From the NCBI RefSeq assembly GCF_000330705.1, contig NZ_ANAM01000006.1, forward strand, positions 434,001-498,000: DNA of 64,000 nucleotides, in the 5' to 3' direction. Under the pieces are notes generated by a model that ran no database searches, had not been told where the DNA came from, and saw only the letters and a program-made list of their open reading frames with translations. A program made the position numbers and the translations under genes. The stretch is from Salinicoccus carnicancri Crm. GTDB lineage: Bacteria > Bacillota > Bacilli > Staphylococcales > Salinicoccaceae. Of the stretch, positions 37,860 through 50,121 are shown in pieces. Within the stretch, counting starts at the first letter, position 1. Each line of letters starts with the position of its first letter.

Positions 37860-38477
37860 ATGGAATTGAACGATAGACAGGAAAAAATACTTAAAATTGT
37901 GAAGCAGCACGGACCGATCACCGGGAGTAAAATTGCAGAGCAGCTGTCTCTGACTAGAGCCACACTGCGCCCCGACCTGGCCATTCTCACAATGTCCGGG
38001 TATCTGGATGCAAGGCCCAGGGTGGGCTATTTTTATACGGGTAAAGAATCTGAAGAAGTTATGAGCTCCAAGATAAGAAATATCATCGTACGTGACGTCC
38101 AGAGTGTCCCCATCCTGATCAAGAAAGATACATCCATTTACGAAGCCATCGTCAAGATGTTCCTGGAAGATGTGGGGACGCTGTATGCAATTGATGAGGA
38201 GAATGGATTGGCAGGCGTGATTTCCCGAAAAGACTTGCTCAGGGGAACGATGGGCGGCAATGATATAGAAAAAACACCGGTCAGTGTCATCATGACCCGT
38301 AAACCGAGCATAACCATATGCTACCCAAATGACCTGTTGATATATGCGGCGAACCAGCTTATTGAAAAGCAGATCGATTCCCTGCCTGTGGTGGAAAACC
38401 AGGACGGGGTGGAGCGCGTCATAGGACGGATAACCAAAACGAATATTGCACGTGTATTTGTCAATCTCATGGAATAA
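37860..38477 (+). CDS. ccpN: CBS-domain transcriptional regulator CcpN
   Basis: A 205-residue protein with an N-terminal winged helix-turn-helix (residues 1-60, LSLTRATLRPDLA as recognition helix) and two CBS domains (about 80-205) that bind nucleotides. CcpN represses gluconeogenic genes (gapB, pckA) during glycolysis in Bacillus, sensing ATP and ADP. A TATAAT at 37833-37838 may be its -10 box. It sits just before the PPDK-regulator gene, a standard pair. Confidence 0.93.
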   Translation: MELNDRQEKILKIVKQHGPITGSKIAEQLSLTRATLRPDLAILTMSGYLDARPRVGYFYTGKESEEVMSSKIRNIIVRDVQSVPILIKKDTSIYEAIVKMFLEDVGTLYAIDEENGLAGVISRKDLLRGTMGGNDIEKTPVSVIMTRKPSITICYPNDLLIYAANQLIEKQIDSLPVVENQDGVERVIGRITKTNIARVFVNLME

Positions 38478-38489
38478 GGAAGTGTTCGA

Positions 38490-39314
38490 ATGACTAAATT
38501 GAAAGTGATCATAGCATCAGATTCCGTCGGTGAAACAGGGGAACTGGTTGCAAAGGCCTGCCTGTCACAGTTCAACATTGATGAATCAGGCGAAGTGCTG
38601 ATCAGATATCCTTATATAGAAACCGAGGAGCATGTGGATGATGTCGTCGATCTTGCGAAAAGTAAGAATGCGATTGTCGTTTTCACAATCATCACCCCGG
38701 AACTCCGCCGGTATATACAGCAGGAGTTGAAGAGGGAAGAGGTCCCTTCCGTAGACATCATGGGGCCTTTGATGAGCGTTCTGGAAGGCAAGACGGAAGA
38801 ACAGCCCTATTATGAACCGGGGCGTGTCCATAAGCTCGATGAAGACTACTTCAAGAAAATCGAAGCAATAGAATTCGCCGTAAAATATGATGACGGCAAA
38901 GATGCTGGCGGTCTGGGCAAGGCGGATATCGTCCTCATCGGCGTATCCAGGACTTCCAAAACACCGCTGTCGCAGTTCCTGGCGCTGAAAAAGTATAAGG
39001 TGATGAATGTACCGCTGGTGCCGGAAGTCGTACCACCGAAAGAACTATACGGTGTCGATCCGAAAAAATGTGTGGGTCTCAAGATCAATCCGCAGACCTT
39101 GAACAAGATCAGGAAAGAGCGTCTCACCCAACTTGGGCTTAAGGATACGGCCAGCTATGCCAATGACAGGAGAATCCAGGAAGAACTCGATTATTTCAAT
39201 GAAATCATATCGAAAATCGGCTGTCCTGTAATCGATGTATCCGAGATGGCAATCGAGGAGACGGCGAATGAGATCATGAAATATGTCGACGGCCGAATAG
39301 ATGTTAAAGGATGA
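38490..39314 (+). CDS. Pyruvate, phosphate dikinase regulatory protein (DUF299)
   Basis: A 274-residue bifunctional kinase/pyrophosphorylase of the PPSR family with the P-loop-like motif [11 protein letters not shown] (near 151-161). It switches pyruvate, phosphate dikinase off with ADP and on with phosphate. No ppdK gene is in the window, so the target would be encoded elsewhere; in Bacillus the homologue YqfL is paired with CcpN. Twelve bases after ccpN. Confidence 0.93.
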   Translation: MTKLKVIIASDSVGETGELVAKACLSQFNIDESGEVLIRYPYIETEEHVDDVVDLAKSKNAIVVFTIITPELRRYIQQELKREEVPSVDIMGPLMSVLEGKTEEQPYYEPGRVHKLDEDYFKKIEAIEFAVKYDDGKDAGGLGKADIVLIGVSRTSKTPLSQFLALKKYKVMNVPLVPEVVPPKELYGVDPKKCVGLKINPQTLNKIRKERLTQLGLKDTASYANDRRIQEELDYFNEIISKIGCPVIDVSEMAIEETANEIMKYVDGRIDVKG

Positions 39315-39320
39315 TGAGAC

Positions 39321-42204
<2,884 letters not shown>

Positions 42205-42243
42205 TCTTTCGCTGATGAGTGTAATTTTTAATGAAAAAATCTT

Positions 42244-42271
42244 TTGACTTTATAGTGTTTTGATATACAAT
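42244..42271 (+). promoter_or_regulatory. Promoter of cccA
   Basis: TTGACT (42244-42249), a 16-base spacer and TACAAT (42266-42271), about 50 bases before the ATG. Confidence 0.6.
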
Positions 42272-42319
42272 TAAATATGTGAATACGTATATGGAAAGAG
42301 ATTAGGGGGGTTATTAAAG

Positions 42320-42706
42320 ATGAATCGAAATCCTGTTATACCTTTTATACTTATCATTTTTCTGGGTATAGGACTCGTTTTTCTCCTGTCATCCCAGGGA
42401 GCGACTTCTGATCAAGATGAAGAAGAACAAGCTTCTTCCGAGGAAGGTGGCAGCGAAGAAGGTGGCGAAGAAGGCGCTTCAAGCGGCGACTTCGATGCTG
42501 AAGGTTTCGCCCGTGATAACTGTGCTTCCTGTCACGGCCAGGACTTCTCCGGTGGAATGGGCCCTGCACTTGCGGGCACAAGTCTTGCTGAAGAAGAGTT
42601 CACCACTGTAGTAAGAGAAGGCCGCGGCCAGATGCCTTCATTCAGCCAGGACCAGATTGCAGATGAAGATCTGACTGCACTTTACGAGTTTATGGCAGGT
42701 CAATAA
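42320..42706 (+). CDS. cccA: Membrane-anchored cytochrome c (c550 type)
   Basis: A 128-residue protein with a single N-terminal anchor (about 7-25), an acidic Ser/Glu/Gly linker (about 30-58) and a small c-type domain. The heme site is CASCH (Cys68, Cys71, His72) and the likely sixth ligand is Met105 in GQMPSF. It carries electrons on the outer side of the membrane toward a cytochrome oxidase. In Bacillus cccA also follows sigA, so the context supports the name. Confidence 0.87.
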   Translation: MNRNPVIPFILIIFLGIGLVFLLSSQGATSDQDEEEQASSEEGGSEEGGEEGASSGDFDAEGFARDNCASCHGQDFSGGMGPALAGTSLAEEEFTTVVREGRGQMPSFSQDQIADEDLTALYEFMAGQ

Positions 42707-42714
42707 CTGACAGG

Positions 42715-42750
42715 AAAACCTCCGCATTTTGATGTGGAGGTTTTTGTTTT
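42715..42750 (+). terminator. Terminator of cccA
   Basis: AAAACCTCC and GGAGGTTTT flank the loop, followed by TGTTTTTC. Confidence 0.8.
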
Positions 42751-42782
42751 TCATTCACCAAACCCCAATGGAGGCAATTCAA

Positions 42783-43451
42783 ATGCTCGATGACAGACTG
42801 AAAAAAGTGGCATCATATATTGAGGGGGATACCCTTGTGGATATCGGCTCGGATCATGCATATCTTCCCATCTATGCAGTAAAGAACAGAATTGTGCAGA
42901 AAGCGATATGCGGTGAGATTGTAAAAGGACCGTATGACTCCACGGTTGAAAATATACAGGCTCATGGACTTGCAGACAGGATCGAAGCAAGGTTCGGCTC
43001 CGGGCTTAAAATAGTATCAGAGGATGATGATATAGACTCGATTACGATTTGCGGGATGGGGGGGCCTCTGATCGCCGATATATTGAGGACTGGATTCGAA
43101 AATGTGAGCGGGATGCCGCGCCTGATACTACAGCCCAACACGTATTCATACCCCGTCCGCAGGACGCTTCAGGAAATAGGATATGAGATAACCGATGAAA
43201 CGGTGCTCAGACACGGCCGGCATTTCTATGAGATTATCGTTGCCGAGCGCGGTGAGAGTTCCTATGATGAAAAGGCGCTGATGTTCGGGCCGGTGAACCT
43301 GACAAAACGTGGGGATGCGTTTATCCGGAAGCAGGAACGGGAACTTGAGCACCAAAAGCGCATACTTGCGAATTTGGAGATTAACTCCGCAAATCAGGAC
43401 AAGATGAATGAGATACGTAAAATCATAGACTTGTTGGAAGAGGTGTTGTAA
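42783..43451 (+). CDS. trmK: tRNA (adenine-22-N1)-methyltransferase TrmK
   Basis: The 222-residue enzyme begins MLDDRLKKVASYI and has the SAM motif LVDIGSDHAYLP (near 18-29) and CGMGGPLI (near 86), both TrmK hallmarks. It methylates A22 of tRNAs. The start at 42783 follows GGAGG with an 8-base gap. Usually found between sigA and nif3, as here. Confidence 0.94.
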   Translation: MLDDRLKKVASYIEGDTLVDIGSDHAYLPIYAVKNRIVQKAICGEIVKGPYDSTVENIQAHGLADRIEARFGSGLKIVSEDDDIDSITICGMGGPLIADILRTGFENVSGMPRLILQPNTYSYPVRRTLQEIGYEITDETVLRHGRHFYEIIVAERGESSYDEKALMFGPVNLTKRGDAFIRKQERELEHQKRILANLEINSANQDKMNEIRKIIDLLEEVL

Positions 43452-43453
43452 AG

Positions 43454-44527
43454 ATGAAGGTTCGGGAACTGTTCAATGTCCTTGACAATATTGCACCATT
43501 CAAAGACAGTGAGGACTGGGATAATACCGGGTTGCTGGTTGGAGACATGCAATCTGAGGTGACTGGTGTACTTACGGCACTTGACTGTGGTATGGAGACG
43601 GTGGATGAAGCACTTCAAAATGAAACCAATGTCATAGTCGCCCATCATCCGCTGATTTTCCCTAAAATTTCGAGCGTTACAGAAGATGGTACTGGAGCAA
43701 TTATACGCAGGCTGATCAGAAACGACATCAATCTCATTTCGATGCATACGAATCTGGATCATCAGCCGGGAGGGGTCAGTCATATGATTGCCGCCTGGCT
43801 CGGCTTCCATGAGACAGAAGTGCTAATCAGGCATGAAGCATCTTATAGAAAACTGAGAATCAACATCCCTGCGGAAGATCGCGGGCAGCTGAAGGCGGAT
43901 CTCGCGAAAGCGGGAGTCGGACAGCAGGGGGAGTACACAGAATGTTTCTTCGAATATCCTGTCCAAGGGCAGTTCAGACCGGGCCAGGGGGCGAACCCGC
44001 ATATCGGCACGGGCGGGGAGCTTGAGCACGTTGATGAGTATATTGTAGAAGCGATATATGAACCTGGCCAAGAAAATCAGGTAATCAAGGCAATGCTTTC
44101 CTCCCACCCATACGAAGAGCCTGCATATGACATTCTCTCCATCAGCAAGCCTGGCGTCAAAGGGCTTGGTGTAATATTTGACTACGAAGGTACAATGGAA
44201 GACCTTGTGTCATTGATTGAAGAAAAATCAGGGCTGCCCGTGGTCAATACTGTCCATGGGTCTGACATGCCCATTCAAAGGGTCGCTGTCATCGGCGGTT
44301 CAGGCATGAGCTACATCAGCTCGGCCTTTGCCCGTGGTGCCGATGTACTCCTGACCGGGGATGTGAAGTATCATGAAGCATTTGATGCAAAGCTTGCAGG
44401 CAGAAACGTCATAGATACGGGTCATTACATGGAATATGTGATGGCCGATGGTTTAAAAGAACTGATTGAAGAACATTTGGATATAGGAGTGAAGGCGACA
44501 GAAGCTTCTACCAATCCTTTCTCATAA
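43454..44527 (+). CDS. Nif3-like dinuclear metal protein (YqfO type)
   Basis: A 357-residue member of the Nif3 family with an inserted PII/CutA-like domain (about 125-230). Metal-site residues are visible in VAHHPLIF (near 64) and SMHTNLDHQPGGV (near 95), with the matching C-terminal half GDVKYHEAFD. It forms hexamers. Function is unsettled, perhaps GTP cyclohydrolase I-like. It follows trmK by two bases. Confidence 0.92.
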   Translation: MKVRELFNVLDNIAPFKDSEDWDNTGLLVGDMQSEVTGVLTALDCGMETVDEALQNETNVIVAHHPLIFPKISSVTEDGTGAIIRRLIRNDINLISMHTNLDHQPGGVSHMIAAWLGFHETEVLIRHEASYRKLRINIPAEDRGQLKADLAKAGVGQQGEYTECFFEYPVQGQFRPGQGANPHIGTGGELEHVDEYIVEAIYEPGQENQVIKAMLSSHPYEEPAYDILSISKPGVKGLGVIFDYEGTMEDLVSLIEEKSGLPVVNTVHGSDMPIQRVAVIGGSGMSYISSAFARGADVLLTGDVKYHEAFDAKLAGRNVIDTGHYMEYVMADGLKELIEEHLDIGVKATEASTNPFS

Positions 44528-44557
44528 AAAAATGAGCCCTGGAGGCTCATTTTTTTA
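44525..44557. terminator. Bidirectional terminator between nif3 and ispH
   Basis: AAAAAAATGAGCC-CTGGA-GGCTCATTTTTTT with A and T runs on both sides, between convergent genes. Confidence 0.9.
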
Positions 44558-45517
44558 TTCCATGATTTTAACCGGTTTCGGATTCCTGATCTTGGGCAGA
44601 ATCTTATTTTTAGGGACTGCTGATTTAGGGTCTTCCGAGTTCTCCTGGTCGTATTTTTTGATATACTCGATGACTTCCCGGACAATCGGTGTCGGCGTTG
44701 ATGCTCCCGCAGTGACCGCGACAGAATCGATGCCTTCAAGCCACTCCGTCCTGAGCTCATCAAGGGAGCTGATGCGGTATGCATTGGTATGTGCAATCTC
44801 TTTTGAAACCTGGGCCAGACGATTCGAGTTGTTACTTTTGGGATCTCCGACTACAATCAGCAGTTCAGCTTCCTGTGCCTGTTCTGCCACTGCTTCCTGG
44901 CGCACCTGGGTCGCCAGACAGATTTCCTTATGCACTTCAATATGGGGGAATTGATGTTTGAGCTGGTCCATCAGGTGACTGACATCCCACTGACTCATTG
45001 TCGTCTGGTTGGTAACGATGAGTTTCCTGCCTGCGATTTCCTCCGGCAGTGCCTTGACGTCGTCGAGAGTCTCTACCAGATGGACGTGTTCCGGGCATAC
45101 TCCGACAGCGCCCTCCGGTTCCGGGTGGCCTTTTTTACCGATATAGATAACATCGTAGTCATCAGCGGTCTTCTCGCGGATCAGTTCGTGCGTAACCTCA
45201 ACGTCAGGACATGTGGCATCTATGCATGTCAGACCTTTTTCCTTTGCCCGGGCCTTGACCTGCGGTGACACACCATGAGCTGTGAAGACTACAGTGCCCT
45301 CATTGATATTTTCCAGGATTTCCAGACGGTTTGGTCCGTCAAGCGTAATGATACCATCCTCTTCAAAGGCATCTGTCACATGTTTGTTGTGGACAATCAT
45401 GCCGAGTATATAAATAGGGCGGGGGAGTGACTTGTCCATGGAGGCGTTGCGTGCAATCACCATGGCATCTACCACACCGTAACAATATCCACGCGGGGTA
45501 ATTTTTATAATATCCAT
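44555..45517 (-). CDS. ispH: 4-hydroxy-3-methylbut-2-enyl diphosphate reductase
   Basis: A 320-residue iron-sulfur enzyme, the last step of the MEP isoprenoid route giving IPP and DMAPP. Cluster cysteines are Cys12 (RGYCYGV), Cys103 (ATCPDV) and Cys192 (EICLAT), and the TNQTTMS motif is present. It pairs with ispG at 50 kb, so this organism uses the MEP pathway, whereas Staphylococcus and other cocci commonly use mevalonate. GAGGAGG precedes the start. Single gene on the minus strand. Confidence 0.95.
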   Translation of the reverse strand: MDIIKITPRGYCYGVVDAMVIARNASMDKSLPRPIYILGMIVHNKHVTDAFEEDGIITLDGPNRLEILENINEGTVVFTAHGVSPQVKARAKEKGLTCIDATCPDVEVTHELIREKTADDYDVIYIGKKGHPEPEGAVGVCPEHVHLVETLDDVKALPEEIAGRKLIVTNQTTMSQWDVSHLMDQLKHQFPHIEVHKEICLATQVRQEAVAEQAQEAELLIVVGDPKSNNSNRLAQVSKEIAHTNAYRISSLDELRTEWLEGIDSVAVTAGASTPTPIVREVIEYIKKYDQENSEDPKSAVPKNKILPKIRNPKPVKIME

Positions 45518-45662
45518 TGAAAGAATTCCTCCTCATATAGCATTATAACTAATATCGGAATGTTTTTAAATCATCTCGGAGTCTGATTCATTGAATAATA
45601 GCATCACGGACATATTTCGGTTATAATTGAAGTCGAGTTTATTATAGAAATCAGGTGAAACA

Positions 45663-46976
45663 ATGAGTAATGCTTTTAAAAGGTTCAATTTTGACGATAA
45701 AATGCTTGCGGCCATAGACAGGATAAATTTCACTCACCCCACTCTCATCCAGGAGCGGGTAATCCCGAAGATCCTAAAAGGCGGCAATGTCGTCGCCCAG
45801 TCCGAGACCGGGAGCGGCAAATCCCATGCATTCCTCCTGCCCCTCATATATAAGGCAGATGAAAGGAAGGATTACCCGCAGACGGTCATACTTGCACCGA
45901 CACGGGAGCTTGCCAGACAGCTCCATAAAATGACACTTGATCTGCTGAAATCATATCCTGAAATACGTGCTGCCGCATTCATAGGCGGTACGGATATGAC
46001 AAGAGATGAGCAGAAAGCCGGCAGGACTCCCCATATTGTAATCGGCACCCCTTCAAGAGTCAAAGATCTGATGCAGTCCGGCGCGCTCGATCTGCACCTT
46101 GCCGACAGGGTGGTCATCGACGAAGCCGATCTGATGATCGACCTTGGATTCCTGGAAGAGATTGACCAGGTAACCAGGGCACTGGATACGGACGTGCGGC
46201 TGCTTGTATTTTCTGCAACGATTCCTGAAGCACTGCGAATCTTCCTAAAGAAGTATATTGGTGAAGTTGAGACGATCATCATTGATACGCCGAAGAACAA
46301 AGCTTCGATCCATTACAGCCTCGTACCGGTGCGGGGAGAGGAAAAGCAGAAAAAAGCCCTTGATATCGTTCAGCATATTACGCCATATATCGGGCTCATT
46401 TTTGCCAATTCACGGGAGCGTGCCGATGAATTGTTCGATTACCTGAACAGTGCCGGTATCAATGCAGGATTATTCCACGGCGGCCTGAAACCACGCGAGC
46501 GCACGAAAGAAATCAAGAAGATCAGGGCACTTGAATATGAATGGGTGGTTGCGAGCGATCTCGCTGCCAGAGGACTCGATATCGATGGTGCCTCCCATGT
46601 TATAAACTACGATATTCCAAAAGAGATTGAATTCTTTACACACAGAGTGGGGCGTGTGGGGCGTGGTCAGTACGAGGGGACGGCAATCACACTCTATACA
46701 CCCGACGAGGAGCATCTCATCAACCTGATTGAAAGTAAAGGCTATACATTCAGCCATGAAGACTTCAAGCGCGGGGAGTTCGTCATCATAAAATCAAGGA
46801 CCCAGCGGTCTTCCCGGAAGAAAAAAGAGACGGACCTTGAGTCAAAACTCTCACACCGGGTGAAACGTCCGAACAAAGTGAAGCCGGGCTATAAGAAGAA
46901 GATGAAAGAGGAAATGAATACCCTGAAGCAAAATGAGCGCAGGAAACATTCAATTAAGAACAGGAAAAAAAGATAA
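45663..46976 (+). CDS. cshB: DEAD-box RNA helicase CshB
   Basis: The 437-residue helicase has the Q motif (FNFDDKMLAAIDRINFTHPT), Walker A AQSETGSGKS (near 43), DEAD (near 157, as IDEADLM), SAT and the C-terminal HRVGRVGRG. The basic tail (KKKMKEE...NRKKR) may bind RNA. CshB-type helicases help in cold and ribosome assembly. The gene lies 15 bases before nfo, as in staphylococci. Confidence 0.93.
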   Translation: MSNAFKRFNFDDKMLAAIDRINFTHPTLIQERVIPKILKGGNVVAQSETGSGKSHAFLLPLIYKADERKDYPQTVILAPTRELARQLHKMTLDLLKSYPEIRAAAFIGGTDMTRDEQKAGRTPHIVIGTPSRVKDLMQSGALDLHLADRVVIDEADLMIDLGFLEEIDQVTRALDTDVRLLVFSATIPEALRIFLKKYIGEVETIIIDTPKNKASIHYSLVPVRGEEKQKKALDIVQHITPYIGLIFANSRERADELFDYLNSAGINAGLFHGGLKPRERTKEIKKIRALEYEWVVASDLAARGLDIDGASHVINYDIPKEIEFFTHRVGRVGRGQYEGTAITLYTPDEEHLINLIESKGYTFSHEDFKRGEFVIIKSRTQRSSRKKKETDLESKLSHRVKRPNKVKPGYKKKMKEEMNTLKQNERRKHSIKNRKKR

Positions 46977-46991
46977 AAAGGATGGTATGAA

Positions 46992-47900
46992 ATGCTTTTA
47001 GGTTCACACGTATCAATGAGCGGCAAAAAGATGCTTGAAGCGGCGAGTATATCAGCGGACAGCTATGGTGCTAATACATTCATGATCTATACCGGTGCAC
47101 CTCAGAATACACGCAGGAAGAAAATTGAAGATCTCAATATTGAAGCCGGCAAAAAGCACATGGAGGAGCACGGCATCTCAAATATCGTCGTACATGCGCC
47201 TTATATCATTAATATCGCGAATTCCGAACGCGAAGGTGTATTTGAGCACGGAGTTGAATTTCTCCAGGAGGAAATCGTCCGCACGGAACACCTTGGCGCA
47301 AAACAGATCGTTCTGCACCCCGGCAGCCATGTCGGCACAGGGGCCGACCGTGGAATCCAGTCCATCATCGAAGGGCTCAATGAAGTGCTGTCCTCCAAAC
47401 AGGATGTGCAGATTGCCCTTGAAACGATGGCAGGCAAGGGTTCTGAAGTGGGCAGGACTTTTGAAGAAATTGCGCGCATCATCGATGGTGTTGAAAACAA
47501 TGACCGTCTGAGTGTATGTTTCGATACATGCCACGTGCACGACGGGGGATACGATATTGTAAATGATTTCGATGGTGTCATTGAAGAATTCGATAAGACA
47601 ATCGGGATCAGCAGGATCAAAGTGCTCCACATCAACGACTCCAAGAATGAATGTGGTGCACACAAGGACCGCCATGAAAATATCGGTTTCGGACATATCG
47701 GTTTTGATGCACTTACCTATGTAATCAATCATCCGGAATTCAAAGATATCCCTAAAATACTTGAGACACCTTTCGTCGGTCCGGATAAGAAGAACAGGAA
47801 TGCGCCTTACAAACATGAGATAGAAATGATCCGGAATGGTAAATTCATCCCTGAACTGAAAGAGCAGATCAATCCCGATATAAAAGACGCTGTACAATAG
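46992..47900 (+). CDS. nfo: Endonuclease IV
   Basis: A 302-residue AP endonuclease with a TIM-barrel and metal ligands in [40 protein letters not shown] and [22 protein letters not shown]. It cuts abasic sites and oxidised 3' ends. It is 15 bases behind cshB, and a strong terminator ends the pair. Confidence 0.97.
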   Translation: MLLGSHVSMSGKKMLEAASISADSYGANTFMIYTGAPQNTRRKKIEDLNIEAGKKHMEEHGISNIVVHAPYIINIANSEREGVFEHGVEFLQEEIVRTEHLGAKQIVLHPGSHVGTGADRGIQSIIEGLNEVLSSKQDVQIALETMAGKGSEVGRTFEEIARIIDGVENNDRLSVCFDTCHVHDGGYDIVNDFDGVIEEFDKTIGISRIKVLHINDSKNECGAHKDRHENIGFGHIGFDALTYVINHPEFKDIPKILETPFVGPDKKNRNAPYKHEIEMIRNGKFIPELKEQINPDIKDAVQ

Positions 47901-47910
47901 AATCATTTTA

Positions 47911-47947
47911 AGGCTGCACCCGGTGTTGGGGGTGCAGCCTTTTTATT
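47911..47947 (+). terminator. Terminator of cshB-nfo
   Basis: AGGCTGCACCC and GGGTGCAGCCT flank a short loop and are followed by TTTTATTT. Confidence 0.9.
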
Positions 47948-47962
47948 TCGTAATCATTCCTA

Positions 47963-47991
47963 TTTACAAATCGTAATGATTACTGTATTAT
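47963..47991 (+). promoter_or_regulatory. Promoter of znuC-znuB-zur
   Basis: TTTACA (47963-47968), a 17-base spacer and TATTAT (47986-47991). The central Zur box fills the spacer exactly. Confidence 0.7.
47971..47985 (+). promoter_or_regulatory. Zur box
   Basis: TCGTAATGATTACTG matches the Zur consensus TCGTAATNATTACGA at 13 of 15 positions. It lies between the -35 and -10 boxes of the znuC promoter, so zinc-bound Zur would block polymerase. Related but weaker sites begin at 47948 and 47993. Confidence 0.85.
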
Positions 47992-48024
47992 ATTGTAATG
48001 ACTAAATCCAAAGGAGCAATTGGA

Positions 48025-48807
48025 ATGGAACACCCGATATTCGAGATAAAAAATCTTTCCTATACCTACAAAGATAAAATGGAAACAACACCTGCTCTGA
48101 GAGATATCAATCTGAAGATAGACAAAGGTGATTTTGTTGCCCTGGTCGGACCGAACGGGTCGGGGAAAACGACTCTGATCAAACTCATCCTGGGTGTCAT
48201 CAAACCTCAAAACGGCGAGATACTGATCAATGGCAAGAGTCTGAAGAATTTCGATGCCTGGCAGGAGGTGGGATATGTATCCCAGAAGTCCAACAGTTTT
48301 TCAAAAGGCTTCCCCGCCACCGTACGTGAAGTCGTATTGAGCGGACTGACAAAGGAAAAGGGACTGCTCAGGCGTTTCGGTAAGAAAGACAGGAAAAAAC
48401 TGGACGATGTACTGGAGCTCCTGAATATCAGTGGCCTGAAGGAAAAAAATATTTCGCTGCTCTCAGGCGGACAGACACAGCGTGTCTTCATCGCACGTGC
48501 ACTGATCAGCGATCCGAGCATACTAGTACTTGATGAGCCGACTGTCGGCATCGATGCCAGACATGTCAAGGAATTTTATGATGTATTGCTCAGACTGAAA
48601 GAAAAATCTGTGACCATACTTCTGGTCACCCATGACATCGGTGTCGTCGTCGATCATGCGGATGAAGTGGCATGCCTGAATGAACATCTGCATTTCCATG
48701 GTACAAATCAGGAATTCAAAAACCTCGGTGAAGCTGAACTCTCCAAAATATACGGTTTCCCGCTGCAGCTTGTCAGCCATGACCATGAAAGGGAGTGCTG
48801 CAGTTGA
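48025..48807 (+). CDS. znuC: Zinc ABC transporter ATP-binding protein
   Basis: A 260-residue ATPase with Walker A GPNGSGKTT (near 43-51), signature LSGGQTQR (near 147-154), Walker B LVLDEPT and the switch histidine in LVTHDIG. With ZnuB it imports zinc or a related divalent metal; the binding lipoprotein gene is not in the window. AAAGGAG fixes the start at 48025, since the earlier ATG at 47998 would lie at the transcription start. Linked to a Zur box and zur, so zinc is the likely substrate. Confidence 0.93.
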   Translation: MEHPIFEIKNLSYTYKDKMETTPALRDINLKIDKGDFVALVGPNGSGKTTLIKLILGVIKPQNGEILINGKSLKNFDAWQEVGYVSQKSNSFSKGFPATVREVVLSGLTKEKGLLRRFGKKDRKKLDDVLELLNISGLKEKNISLLSGGQTQRVFIARALISDPSILVLDEPTVGIDARHVKEFYDVLLRLKEKSVTILLVTHDIGVVVDHADEVACLNEHLHFHGTNQEFKNLGEAELSKIYGFPLQLVSHDHERECCS

Positions 48808-49655
48808 TCCATGCATTGCTGGAATATGACTTCATGAGATTTTCATTCCTGAGCGGACTCATCGTCGGTCTCATTGCACCGCTCATCGGAACATTCATAG
48901 TAATCAGAAGGCTGTCGCTCATTGCGGATGCGCTGAGCCATGTCACTCTGGGCGGTATCACTTTTGGTGTCTACATCTCTTCTGTGATGGGGACCACAAT
49001 CAACCCGCTGATTACCGGTATCATGTTTTCAGTGGCCGGCGCTCTTGGCATAGAGCGTCTAAGGACGGTCTATAAACATTATCAGGAACTGGCTATCCCG
49101 ATCATCATGAGCCTCGGCATCGCACTCAGCGTACTGTTCCTGTCATTGGCAGACGGCTTCAACCAGGATCTTTTCGGCTACCTTTTTGGCAGCATCAGTG
49201 CCGTCAGCATATCCGACTTGATACTGATTGCAGTGATTGGCATCGTTGTCCTTTTATTCATCTATCTTTTCTACAAGGAGATGCTTCTGGTCTCATTCGA
49301 TGAGGAATATGCGAATGTCATGAACATCAGCCGGTGGATTCACTTCATGTTCATCATCGTCGTGGCCCTGGTCATCAGTGCATCCATGAGGATTGTCGGC
49401 ATCCTGCTGGTCAGCGCTCTCATGACATTGCCGGTCGCTGCAGCAATGCGGGTAACATCAAGCTTCAGACAGCTCATGATAGTGAGTGTTATATTAGGGG
49501 AGGCAGCCGTCATCGCCGGACTATTCCTGAGTTTCTACCTCAATATTTCACCCGGCGGCACAATCGTCCTTGTTTCCATATTGATATTACTGGTCACAAT
49601 TCTTCTTGACCGTATTGGAGTGAGTAAAAATGACACAGCAACTGGCTCAGTATAA
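48804..49655 (+). CDS. znuB: Zinc ABC transporter permease
   Basis: A 283-residue permease with about eight transmembrane helices of the ABC-3 family (ISLIADALSHVTLGG-type motif near 40-52). It starts at a TTG that overlaps the znuC stop codon (TTGA), with AAAGGGAG correctly spaced; the in-frame GTG at 48795 overlaps that site. It overlaps zur by 26 bases, so the three genes are one unit. Confidence 0.92.
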   Translation: MIHALLEYDFMRFSFLSGLIVGLIAPLIGTFIVIRRLSLIADALSHVTLGGITFGVYISSVMGTTINPLITGIMFSVAGALGIERLRTVYKHYQELAIPIIMSLGIALSVLFLSLADGFNQDLFGYLFGSISAVSISDLILIAVIGIVVLLFIYLFYKEMLLVSFDEEYANVMNISRWIHFMFIIVVALVISASMRIVGILLVSALMTLPVAAAMRVTSSFRQLMIVSVILGEAAVIAGLFLSFYLNISPGGTIVLVSILILLVTILLDRIGVSKNDTATGSV

Positions 49656-50043
49656 GGAAAAGCTGAGGAAGAACAAGCTGAAGATCACAGATAAACGCAT
49701 GAGTATGATAGATCTGTTCCTCGCAGAGGACAGGTATTTAAGTGCCAGGGAAGTTCAGGAAAAGATGAATGAAGAATTCCCGGGCATCAGTTATGATACG
49801 ATATACCGTAATCTCTATACCCTGAATGATATAGAAGTGCTTGAGAAGACAACATTCGACGGGGAAATGCAGTATAAGATTTCATGCACCACACACCATC
49901 ACCACCATTTCATCTGCAACAGCTGCGGGGATACCAGAATCATCCACTACTGTCCCTTCGATGCCTGGGCGGATGAGTTGAACGATGTGGAAATCACCAA
50001 CCATAAAGTTGAACTTTACGGACTGTGCAGATCATGCAAATAA
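49630..50043 (+). CDS. zur: Zinc uptake regulator Zur (Fur family)
   Basis: A 137-residue repressor with a winged helix (about 1-85, SYDTIYRNLYTL as recognition helix), a His-rich linker (TTHHHHHF near 87-94) and two CXXC pairs for structural zinc (CNSCGD near 96-99, CRSCK at the end). With zinc bound it represses zinc uptake. Its gene is the last of the operon it probably controls. Confidence 0.93.
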   Translation: MTQQLAQYKEKLRKNKLKITDKRMSMIDLFLAEDRYLSAREVQEKMNEEFPGISYDTIYRNLYTLNDIEVLEKTTFDGEMQYKISCTTHHHHHFICNSCGDTRIIHYCPFDAWADELNDVEITNHKVELYGLCRSCK

Positions 50044-50073
50044 AGTCAGGCGGAGTAAACCGCCTGACTTTAT
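50040..50073 (+). terminator. Terminator of the znuCB-zur operon
   Basis: ATAAAGTCAGGCGG and CCGCCTGACTTTA with a T-rich end. Confidence 0.85.
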
Positions 50074-50084
50074 TTATATTCGAT

Positions 50085-50116
50085 ATAAAAATGCCGCAGG
50101 CTAAAACCTGCGGCAT
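50085..50116 (-). terminator. Terminator of ispG
   Basis: On the minus strand ATGCCGCAGG-TTTTAG-CCTGCGGCAT is followed by TTTTAT. Confidence 0.85.
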
Positions 50117-50121
50117 CCAAT

